DNA of 64,000 bases, from contig OX155973.1 in assembly GCA_944548615.1 (NCBI GenBank), positions 19,259,543-19,323,542 of the forward strand, read 5' to 3'. This document shows, piece after piece, positions 55,190 through 64,000 of the stretch. Every line of letters begins with the position of its first letter. The stretch's first letter is position 1. The notes beneath the pieces were generated by a model. It made no database searches. It had not been told where the DNA came from and saw nothing but the letters and a program-made list of their open reading frames with translations. Both the position numbers and the translations under genes were made by a program. Source of the stretch: Micropterix aruncella. Taxonomy: Eukaryota; Arthropoda; Insecta; Lepidoptera; Micropterigidae.

Positions 55190-55711
55190 TAATTTGAGAC
55201 CAACGCCTTACCGCAAGATAACCAGGTTAATCACCCAGCGGGCCGACACTCGCGCTCTTACTTCCAGTTGCAACCAGATTACTCCGGTCTCTCGACTGGT
55301 TACAGGTTCGAGGTCGCATGCGTGGTCCTCTCCCTTACGTAGCGGTGATTCGGTGTCTACCGAATCTATCGCGGACCACGGCATCCTTTGCCCGGCTCTT
55401 CACCCGATATCGGGTAGGTTGATTGGTCGTTTCAAGAGCAGTTGCCGTAAGGTTAACAACTACCCCCGCTCTTTAGGATACAGTACTGTTTTTACACTCC
55501 CCCGGCTGGCAGTCGGAATGCACAATCGATTGACTGACGCCGCACGGTGTGCAAACCGTTCAAGATCGTCCGAAGGATGACTCCTAGGGGAGGCTGGCCC
55601 GCAGGCCAGAACCCTATCCGTGCTTGCACCCCTGCGTGGAGGCCGCCGGATGGGTGTTGTCCCGTGAGCTCGACCGACCCTAAACACATGGGTAAACAGC
55701 AACATTAGCTC
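55190..55711 (+). mobile_element. GC-rich retroposon, copy J (5' truncated)
   Basis: Starts at GAGACCAACGCCTTACCGC (first ~130 bases missing) and ends CATTAGCTCCC (55711). The 128-codon frame inside (55194-55580) is not kept in other copies. The 5' truncation with an intact 3' end is as expected for target-primed reverse transcription. Confidence 0.75.
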
Positions 55712-56148
55712 CCACAGAAAAAATAATAAAAACAACAATTTTTTACCCACTCCGAGACCTATACTTAGGCGTATCCACGGGTACAGCGTATTTATAACAA
55801 AACCCAAAAATGTAGTTCCTCTTTGTAATGACACAGTTGACTGATATTTTTGCATACTGTCGTAGAAACAATCGAATGAATAACCCCGGCTTTAAACAAG
55901 TGAAAAATAATAAACAGCTAGCTACGAGTAAAAGGGCCGAAGAGGTCCATCTATTCCTACTTATTTGCATAATACACAGTAAGATGGTCTAATGAGACAC
56001 CCACTATACTAGCCCGCCTTACAAGGTGTATTATTAACCAAGAACACAAAAAAACACAATCTTCGATACAGGGAAACAAAACCATTTACTAATATAACTG
56101 GTACTGGATAAACAAATTTCAATGAAATAAAATTTGGTTTAAAATTTA
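55712..56148. other. No gene recognised
   Basis: No match elsewhere in the window. Minus frames of ~70 codons have no domain. It lies between a retroposon and a LINE, so may be a target site remnant. Confidence 0.35.
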
Positions 56149-57471
56149 ATGAGAAAAGACAATCACATACATACAGACTCCAAAATTTTCGAAAAAATTT
56201 TATATAACAGGCTATATCTATTCGCAAATAAAATCGATATACTAAATAAATATCAATATGGTTTTAGGAAGAACATGTCCACCACCTCGGCGATTTCGGA
56301 GATGGTAAATTTCATTACCGACACTTTTGAAAATTCTTCCCAACCCGTGGCAGTTTTTTGTGATCTATCCAAAGCGTTTGATTCGGTTGACCACGAAATA
56401 CTGCTCAATAAATTAAACAGTTATGGGATTCGGGGCAAAGCCAATAACATGATGAAATCCTACTTAACAGGCAGGTCACAGGTAGTAGAAATAGATGGAT
56501 TTAGATCTACACCTCAACCGATAACCTGCGGAGTTCCCCAGGGATCGATTCTTGGTCCATTATTATTTTTATTTTTCAATAATGATATAGGCAATTGCTT
56601 GCCCGCCTACACCAAAACCTTGCTCTATGCGGATGATACAAGTTTCCTGTTTCACGATAACAATCTTAACGACCTAATGACCAATGCCAATCATGCGTTA
56701 AACCTAGCAAGTTCATGGTTCACAGAGAATAATCTCTTGCTTAATGCAAAAAAAACCGTAACTATGCACTTCTCCTCAAAATATAAATCGTCTGCTATAC
56801 CATTCAATATAACTCTAAACAACAGTACTCTAGAATTAAGCAAATCGACAAAGTTCCTAGGTATCATGATCGATCATCATCTTAGCTGGAACATCCATAT
56901 TAATGAACTATGTAGTGCGCTTTCTTCGGCAATATATGCAATAAAAAAGATTAAATTCTTAGCTGGTGAAATCGCTGCAATAACTGCGTATCATGCCTGT
57001 TTCCATTCTAAAATGACTTATGGTATACTGATATGGGGGAATGCCACAGACAGTTCTAGGGTTTTCATTTTACAGAAAAGTGCATTGAGAGCAATTGCAG
57101 GAGTATCCCGTGACACGCACTGCGAACCATATTTTCTTAAGTACAAAATACTGACTTTTACGTCTGAATATATTTTACAATGTCTACTATATGCTAAATC
57201 AAATATTAACGAACAAGAGGTAAACGGGAATATGCACTCCCACAATACACGCAGACGTGATGACGTTATCCTGCCTAAAGTACGCCTTACGCAGACACAA
57301 AAGTCCTTTGGATATTTGAGCTATAAGCTCTTTAACCAGCTACCACTCTCCACAAGGAAGATGGAAACAAAGGCGTTTAAAAGATTTATAAAACAAAAGC
57401 TGCAATCCACACATGCTTTCTATAAGCTGGGTGATTTTTTTGAGCATGCCAATTCTTTGAAATGGGAATAA
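56149..57471 (+). CDS. LINE reverse transcriptase, 5' truncated, frame still open
   Basis: A 440-codon frame. Reverse-transcriptase blocks are in order: SKIFEKILYNRL (~11-22), CDLSKAFDSVDHEILLNKL (~71-89), GVPQGSILGPLLF (~128-140), LLYADDTSFL (~158-167) and KFLGIMIDHHLSW, then the C-terminal HNTRRRDDVILPKVRL...YKLGDFFEHA region. The YADD aspartates needed for DNA synthesis are present. Endonuclease and ORF1 regions are missing, and the true upstream sequence is lost near 56160, so the listed start is not a natural one. The 3' UTR runs to a (GAATACT)n tail at ~57910-57930. CR1/Jockey-like by motif spacing; the exact clade is unsure. The intact frame suggests a young insertion. Confidence 0.85.
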   Translation: MRKDNHIHTDSKIFEKILYNRLYLFANKIDILNKYQYGFRKNMSTTSAISEMVNFITDTFENSSQPVAVFCDLSKAFDSVDHEILLNKLNSYGIRGKANNMMKSYLTGRSQVVEIDGFRSTPQPITCGVPQGSILGPLLFLFFNNDIGNCLPAYTKTLLYADDTSFLFHDNNLNDLMTNANHALNLASSWFTENNLLLNAKKTVTMHFSSKYKSSAIPFNITLNNSTLELSKSTKFLGIMIDHHLSWNIHINELCSALSSAIYAIKKIKFLAGEIAAITAYHACFHSKMTYGILIWGNATDSSRVFILQKSALRAIAGVSRDTHCEPYFLKYKILTFTSEYILQCLLYAKSNINEQEVNGNMHSHNTRRRDDVILPKVRLTQTQKSFGYLSYKLFNQLPLSTRKMETKAFKRFIKQKLQSTHAFYKLGDFFEHANSLKWE

Positions 57472-57932
57472 CATTAATATGTAACTTTCAGGTACCTCAT
57501 TTTAGTTTTTATTATTTAATTATAATATTATGAATTTAATATTTAATATGTAGATTACAATGTGTAATGTAACATACCTGATCATATACATACGTTGTTT
57601 TTTTCCAATTTTGTTTCGATACTTCCAATTGTGTGATTATTTTTTGTATAAAGTGCTTGATGACTATTAATATTCTTATAATAATAATCTATTTTATATG
57701 TATACTCATGTACATGGATTCAGCTCTATTATTTAAAAAAAAAAAATATTTGTCTGTCGTGTAAAGCCGACTTTAGTCAATGCTATTGTTGAATTAATAT
57801 TTATGCTTAAATAGTTTTATATCTACATATAAACTGACGAATTCTAATATGCGATAATTAGCTTTAATTCCTAATTCATGCTGTTATTGTATATTCTGAA
57901 TAAATAAACTGAATACTGAATACTGAATACTC
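57472..57932 (+). mobile_element. 3' UTR and repeat tail of the LINE at 56149
   Basis: AT-rich; GAATAAATAAACTG and three units of GAATACT close the element. LINEs of the CR1 group end in short tandem repeats rather than poly(A), which fits. Confidence 0.7.
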
Positions 57933-58135
57933 ACATACAGACTTCAGTCTGGAATACTGTGGAAATGGTCTTAATCGTTTCGGGAGGGTTCAAAATACAT
58001 ATATCCGTCTTCATCTCGAGAAAAATGTTTGCCTGTTAGCTTATAGAAGCTATAGAATTTAGCTTATTGAATGACTTTCCCTCTCCCGGGAAAGTAATTT
58101 TATAAGCTAAATTAGGATTACCATAATTATGTAGA
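57933..58135 (+). repeat. Dispersed repeat, ACTTCAGTCTGGAA family
   Basis: CAGACTTCAGTCTGGAATAC, TTAATCGTTTCGGGAGGGTT, TATATCCGTCTTCATCTCGA, and ends near GGGAAAGTAA. Fourth copy of the family (26025, 34150, 41630). Confidence 0.6.
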
Positions 58136-58802
58136 AGGAATAAAGTACATATAATTATTGTTAACCAAGCTTGTTGATATAGGTAGCCTTAGACGACAAC
58201 TGTGATATGTAACTCGTATTTTTTATAAATAAGGAATCTATTTTAAAAAAAAACAAAAATGTTGTCAATCTGCGCATTAAATTGCAGCGAAAAGCGCAGC
58301 TAAGAATGAGTTTAAATGAGGCAGGGATTTAGCCTGGTTCATGGGCGCGTGGAATTATATGTTAATTTATACGAGTAGTGCCTATAAATAGAAGAATGAA
58401 GACAGAATATAGTGTTGTGCTGCCATGTCTTTGTTGCCAGTAATGGACCTTTTATTGAGCTGAGGAAGGTCATGTTTTTCCACTCTTTGTCTTCTTCTTC
58501 TTAGGTCATCAGCTTGTGTCAGCTCAATGTGAATATTTTACTAACCGAGTGCAGATAACAATATTTTACTTAATAATGTTTTTTTTTTTAAATATAATAA
58601 ATAAAACTTCTGGTATTGTCTGGCCAGGTAATTGTGGCACACAAGGGGCAGGACAAACAATTTAAAACAACATTTGGCAACCCCACATGAATTATATTTT
58701 TTTATGATGACCGGGCTTTTCTTATTTTTTGTTGTTTTTTTCCGTTTATATGCGAAATTCATTCATTATAAAGCACGCTGGAACACGTTATTTTGCCACA
58801 TA
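58136..58802. other. No gene recognised
   Basis: AT-rich. The 58541-58820 frames on both strands are mirror images of low-complexity sequence. No repeat matches seen. Confidence 0.4.
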
Positions 58803-59215
58803 CACAATGAAAAAATATAACGATGTAATACACAGAAATACGCATATTTTAACAAGGATTACGTATATAACTCGGATTGTGGTCGATGCGTATTAATTAA
58901 TATGACGTGTAATGGTGTTGGCGTGACGTAATGAAATAAACGTTATGTTATTGCGACCTTGGGATCTCGCTTCTAATATAACATCATATAGTAGTATAGG
59001 TACGTACGTTATAGTCGTACGTACGGTTATAGTCGGACACATACATCTTGTTGAAACTACAGTATACTGTTATTTCCGTATAAACCGCAAGGAAAATGTT
59101 GATACGAGTAATGGAGTTTCAACAAAATTCCTTGTAATTCAACAAAATTACGATTGAAACATCGTAATTCTGTATAAAACCGTAATAACAAAATGGTAAT
59201 GTAAGAATCCAATAT
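58803..59215 (+). repeat. Dispersed repeat (ATTACGTATATAACTCGG family), unbroken copy
   Basis: Supplies the empty-site sequence for the LINE insertion at 45349: here AACAAGGATTACGTATATAA is continuous. It holds a local doubling of GTTATAGTCGTACGTACG near 59010-59030. Confidence 0.7.
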
Positions 59216-59769
59216 ATTTCTTAGTGTGCTTTCGTTATGTTCACCGTTTCTGAAATAAAAAGAAAAAACTTAAAAAGACATTTTTTTAACCCCTCCCCCC
59301 CCCCCCCCTCACATACGCCACCCGTTCATATCGAAGGTCTGGGGACTCATTATATGTTTACTTCCTAACTACTTCACACAAAAAATCTGTTCCCGACCAT
59401 GTCATCTACCACCTTTAGTCTTATTGACTACTGATTAGTCAATAAATTAGATATTTTCGAAAGAAAATTTTCCAAACTTTTAGGAAACCTCACACCTTCT
59501 TAGAAATCCTACATAATCCTTAACAAACATCTCAACTCCTACACCTCCCCCCTCAAACAACCCACCACAAATCTATACCATATTACAACATCTGGATCCT
59601 TGTTTGAAAAGCGATGAATGACGTCATCTCGTAAACGATATTTACTCTATCGATTCGAAAATCGATCCCCAGAACATGATCGATTTCTTTCCCAAACACT
59701 TCATTTAAGCCAATAAACTGGTTAGAATATACAAAATTTTACCAAAAAAAACCGACTCCAAAATTGTTT
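59216..59769. other. No gene recognised
   Basis: C tract at about 59288-59307, then C/A/T-rich sequence with little G from 59480 to 59590. No ORF. Confidence 0.4.
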
Positions 59770-60130
59770 ACAAGTGCAGCAGCCATGTGATGGTGGTACT
59801 TATGAACGGGCTATTACAGTTGAATGCGTATACAAAAGGTTGCTGTGATGTTGACCGTTGAGGAGTTTCCTCGTTGGAAGCCATCTCTGGGTGCCGCAGT
59901 CCTGTCTTGGCGAAACTTAGAACGGGCTGTCATAATTGAATGCATATACAAAATTTCGTATCTGTGCTGTTGACCGTTGAGGAGTCCCCTCGTCGGAAGC
60001 CAACCCTGGGTGCAGCAGCCCTGCCATGGTGAAACTTAGAATGGACTATCATAACTGCATGAATATACAATATTTCGTGTCTGTGCTGTTGACCGTTGAG
60101 GAGTCCGCTCGTCAAAAGCAAACCCAGGGT
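59770..60130 (+). repeat. Minisatellite-bearing repeat, third locus
   Basis: Three units of ~116-117 bp: GAATGCGTATACAAAA, CTGTTGACCGTTGAGGAGTC, CCTCGTCGGAAGCCAACC, TGGGTGCAGCAGCC, AACGGGCT. Followed by AATCAGGTCATTCATACCAT, as in the other two loci. Confidence 0.75.
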
Positions 60131-60325
60131 AGAATCAGGTCATTCATACCATAAAAAAATGCATTGTCATTGGAATTGAACCAGCATGTAATCTTTTAAC
60201 TTCATATGATAATATTTGGGGAATTCCCTCAATTCCTCATGGATCCCATCGTTAGAACAGGATTTTGATAAAAATGGGACCAATATGTAAGTATATTCTT
60301 TCAAATAAAAAAATAATTATTCAAA

Positions 60326-60902
60326 TCTATATATATAAAACAAAGTCGGGTTTGTTCGAATACTTATAACTCGAGAACGGATGGACCGATTTTCATGGTT
60401 TTTGATTTGTTGTATTTGTCTCCGTCCCGAATAGCAGAATAACTATTAAAAACAAAAATTGGAAAATTGACGAAAAATTCAAATAAAAGAAAAAACATTT
60501 TCCCACACAAAATGTAAATCCGTGTTTTTCTCATGGTCATTTTTACGTGGCATGTTCACGTGTCGACAAATCATCCAGTTTATTTGTTCTTGCGCCTAAT
60601 AAAAAACAAAAAATGTCGTATATCACAAGGTGCTTCAATGAAGAGAATTAAACCGAGTGCATCCCATGCTGCACAATATGTAAATAGATTAATTCAATCA
60701 TGTCTTGCTGGGACGCTATTGATATACTTAATTTTTGTACTTTTATGTTTCTTTTTGTGTTATTATCTTAATAAAGTAGTGAAATTAATATTTATTTTGT
60801 ATTCATTTTATTACGTTCATAAAATCATAAATTAAGTTCAGCTAATCTGTAACACGACATTCATTGACTATTAAGCGGTACGAAGTTCGCCGGGTCAGCT
60901 AG
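60326..60902 (+). mobile_element. Helitron-like element, second family, complete copy
   Basis: TCTATATATATAAAACAAAG at the start, CCGGGTCAGCTAG before T at the end. 577 bp. Carries the same open stretch as 21702-22286 (GASMKRIKPSASHAAQYVN). The two copies differ by scattered substitutions. Confidence 0.8.
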
Positions 60903-62399
60903 TTATTTAATATATTTTAAGTAGGTAATATAAAATTAAATATAAAAATACCTAAACTGATCAGCTAGTTTGTTTATAAATAGCAGAGTTCTGAGGTAAC
61001 AAACATTTTTAAAAAACAACCGAATTGTTAACCTCCACTTTTTTTTGAAAACGGTTAAAATATTTATATAAATAACCTCTTTGCGAGAATCTTCGATCTG
61101 GAAATAATTTTAGAGTTTCCAAATAAAAGGCCGCGGCTATTTTATTATTTATTTTATTTTTTATTTATTAATTTACAATAACTTCATGTAATATGTCATA
61201 TAAACACCATTTACATAATATGGTTGAGACGCGTCCATAGATTACGTCGCCATTCAGGTACAGTTAAGTGAATTAAAGCAAGAAAAAATGAGCTGATTCG
61301 TGGTGAGATACAGAAAATAAAAGAGTGGTCGCGGAGTGAGTCGTGACGGTGGCGGCGAACGATTCAGGCGCTATTTCACACGACTAAACTAACAATGGGT
61401 CTGTAATAAGTGCTGACAATATTCACTCGAGTCAGCGAACCATTAAACAGGCTAATTATATGGATAGGCTCTGACTTCTTTATTTATCTAAGAAAACAAT
61501 CGACTGAGTCTGTGGTCAGAACACGATCGCAAAGGCCACTGCCGGATTATCCAATAGGCCAAGTAGGCACCGGTCTTTGGGCCCCACGTCTTTTAGGACC
61601 CCCCCCCCCCCCCTCCTCCCGCGACTATCTGTGTGCGGACTCCACGGTAGCAAATAGTGAATTAATGAATAAAAGAAATATCTTTATTGCACAACAATAA
61701 TTAATAGTTTAAAAAAAAACACTAAAAACACGCTTTTATAAATGCAAGTAAAAACCACATTATCAGACCTTGAAACCTAATCGTGGTCAAAGTTCATTCC
61801 AAGACTTTTCTAACAAGTCCAAACACAGCTATGATACGATGTTCCAGTTCATATCTTCCGACTCCATCATCAGATCAGTTCGACAGTACCATATTATTGT
61901 ATTGTCATCAGAAATACATACAGCTGCCAATTTTCATGACGCTACGATCCTTGGAATATGGTTAAATTAGTTACCTTAGATTTCATTACATAGTTAGTTA
62001 CATACAGGTCAACCTAATAAAAGCGTGTTAAAAATAAGGTACCATGGCGGACTTATTGCTACATTACAATATCTTCCAGTCAACCAACATGCTGGTGAGA
62101 AAAGAAGAGTAGGCAAAAAATTTAAGCTTAAAATTAAATTTTAAATTATAGCATATAATATACATTGTGTTTGTATCTAAAGTAAAAAGTAAATATATAA
62201 ATATTTTTTTGAGTTGGACATATTACATATATAAATACATATTTTGATATATTAACAAATAAATAAATAAATAAGTCAATAAATGAACTGCCAAAATAAG
62301 GTTAGGAAAGGGAGGGGATAACAGAAAGGTTAAAATTTATGGTTCATATTTATTGTGAAAGGAAGTGCTTTTTCAATAGTCTGTCATAGCGAATGGTTT
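60903..62399. other. No gene recognised; one repeat-like GC block
   Basis: 61505-61640 is GC-rich: CACTGCCGGATTATCCAATA, GGCCAAGTAGGCACC, GGGCCCCACG, then a C tract (~61599-61613). It looks like an interspersed repeat piece, but no second copy is in the window. The remainder is AT-rich, with (AAAT)n near 62255. Confidence 0.4.
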
Positions 62400-62845
62400 C
62401 GTGCAGCTTGCGCCAGAGGATCCACTTTGTTCTTGGGTCGGCCTAACTCACGATTCAACTCCTGTTAGAAGCCTCCTCGTGTGGAAGGCTACCCCGGGTA
62501 AGACTCTCTCGTCTCAGGCCTCACGGCTGGTGGATCGGTTTCTTCTGGTGGGATTGCCTCCTGGCGCTACTGGACGGTTTGCGCACCGTTTGGGGACGGC
62601 AATCGGTTGTGCACTCTAATTGCTGAAAGAGTCTGGAGAATATACTGTCTCCTGAGCAGCGGGAGTTAAAGTTGACCTGTCGTCAAACATCTTGAAATGA
62701 CCATTAGGCTACATGATCCTGAATTCAGAGCCGGCCTTTGGTCCGCGATAGATTCAAACTGAATCACCGCTGAATTATGGAAGGTAGAGGCCGCGTAAGC
62801 GACTTCGGTACCGTAACCAGTCGGGAGGAAGAAGGTATTCTGAAG
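62400..62845 (-). mobile_element. GC-rich retroposon, copy K (minus strand, diverged, truncated)
   Basis: Read in reverse it contains GGTCCGCGATAGATTCA-type and GAGTGCACAACCGATTGCC sequences, GCGCAAACCGTCCAGTAGCG and GAGTTGAATCGTGAGTTAGG, matching copies C and D. The 5' ~200 bases are missing. The frame at 62401-62619 is chance. Confidence 0.7.
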
Positions 62846-62960
62846 GTTTTTTTAAAAAGCGACTTTAAAATGAAAGAGATCACGCTGTTACCGTGAATGC
62901 AGATAGCCTTATCGAAAATATGAATTAAATTTTTCATTCCTCAGCGTTGTAACATGCTGT

Positions 62961-63995
62961 AATAAAACTTTATTTCAACATGATGAGACCATAAGCCACC
63001 CAGCCCGGGTGAGCATGGGTGTTCTTACTGATCGATATCCCGGAACGAAGCGATTATAACTTGGTTTCCCGTTCACCCGACCTCACAGCGTGCGTTTTTT
63101 TTGTGGAGGTACCTAAAGAGTAAAGTGTACCAAGAATGACGTGTTCTCCATGATGTGATGCACATCTTTAGAAAACGCGTGCAAAATCACCTTGATCGGG
63201 AAGGACGTCAGTTTAATGATCAACTTAAATGCTTTTTATTTAAAATTGTATTTAGTGCTTCCAAATAATGCTGCTCTCGAGAGAGCGTTAGCGGTTTACT
63301 GGGAATCCGACTAATTGGTGGGAATCCGAAAACTTGGAACTTCGTTAAAGCTCACTCAAAGCAATAGTAGCGGTAGAAATAAAACAATTATAAACATAGC
63401 AGTACATTTTAATATAAATATCATAATAGTCACATAAAGAAAACCTAATTATGTGTGAAAAGATCTACTGCCGACGTATATTCAACCGGTTCACTCAATA
63501 GAGGATGTTGTTTGTCTAGACTCGTAATGAGCATCCTTTATAGTTCAAGAGCCACCGCTAAAAAGTTAAGTATCTTATGTTAAAGATACTTATAATTAGT
63601 TAAATAAAAATTACGCCAGGTTACGAGCGGCCGTGCTTGGTAGTAATCTAAGTTAAAATCTATTCATAAAGCGATAAATACCGTTTATTTTATAATATAA
63701 TCTTTAAAAAGCATTTATGTTGATCATTAAAATGACGTCCTTCCCGATCAAGGTGATCTTGCAGGCGTTTTCTAAATATGTGCATCACATCATGGAGAAC
63801 ACGTCATTCTTGGTACACTACTCTTTAGGTACCTCCACAAAAAAAAACGGCACGCTATGAGGTCGGGTGAACGGGAAACCAAGTAATCGCTTCGTTCCGG
63901 GATATCGCTCGATTCGTTAAAATATCAGTAAGAACACCCATGCTCACCCGGGCTGGGTGGCTTATGGTCTTATCATGTTGAAATAAAGTTTTATT
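62961..63995. mobile_element. ~1-kb element with ~280-bp inverted arms
   Basis: Left arm 62961-63237, right arm 63705-63995: AATAAAACTTTATTTCAACA, CATAAGCCACCCAGCCCGGG, GGTTTCCCGTTCACCCGACC, GATGTGATGCACAT and TCACCTTGATCGGGAAGGAC, mirrored on the right with few changes. The ~470-bp centre has no ORF. Ends abut the window edge, so outer limits and target duplication cannot be judged. A fold-back/long-TIR transposon or an inverted duplication. Confidence 0.75.
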
Positions 63996-64000
63996 ATTAA

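Overview
The window looks like a piece of an insect nuclear chromosome, most probably from a moth or butterfly. It is AT-rich, its protein-coding exons are split by GT..AG introns, and it holds five end-defined Helitron-like elements of the A|TC...CTAG|T kind, two of which start TCTATACTAAT as is common in Lepidoptera. It also contains a tRNA-derived SINE, several 5'-truncated CR1/Jockey-like LINEs, piggyBac-like and other MITEs, and mariner relics. I see no bacterial genes, operons or CRISPR arrays. The species assignment is an inference from repeat types only.

Layout. 0-6.5 kb: MITEs, a Helitron end with a ~117-120 bp tandem repeat, and the first copies of a GC-rich ~0.66 kb retroposon. 6.6-16.6 kb: one large DNA transposon (6645-16562, TIR CACTCAG, TG target duplication) inserted into a dead LINE. 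It carries two apparently intact genes on the minus strand. One is a seven-exon, 606-residue protein that I read as SAMD3-like. The other is a single-exon, 801-residue tnp2-like (CACTA/CMC) transposase with two C2H2 fingers. The two frames overlap by 23 bases. 18.0-20.2 kb: an array of the GC-rich retroposon. 20.7-26 kb: Helitrons, LINE tails and another retroposon copy. 26.3-37.5 kb: the only convincing host gene, a carbonic-anhydrase-like gene on the minus strand (six exons found, 3' part not found). Its introns are filled with Helitrons, MITEs, a SINE, a minisatellite-bearing repeat and a mariner relic. All three zinc-binding histidines are replaced, so it should be acatalytic. 38-64 kb: repeats almost only, including two solo LTRs flanked by the same GATC, more retroposon copies, a mariner pseudogene split by one of them, MITEs, a LINE with an open reverse-transcriptase frame, and a ~1 kb long-armed inverted repeat at the right edge.

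How the parts relate. The two transposon genes probably serve one element: ORF2 as the transposase and ORF1 as an accessory protein, as in two-gene CACTA elements of plants. The GC-rich retroposon (about a dozen copies or pieces, no convincing ORF, constant 3' end, variable 5' truncation, target duplications of 8-15 bp) must be moved by a LINE enzyme in trans. Much of the rest is nested insertion, and the order of events can be read from the target duplications.
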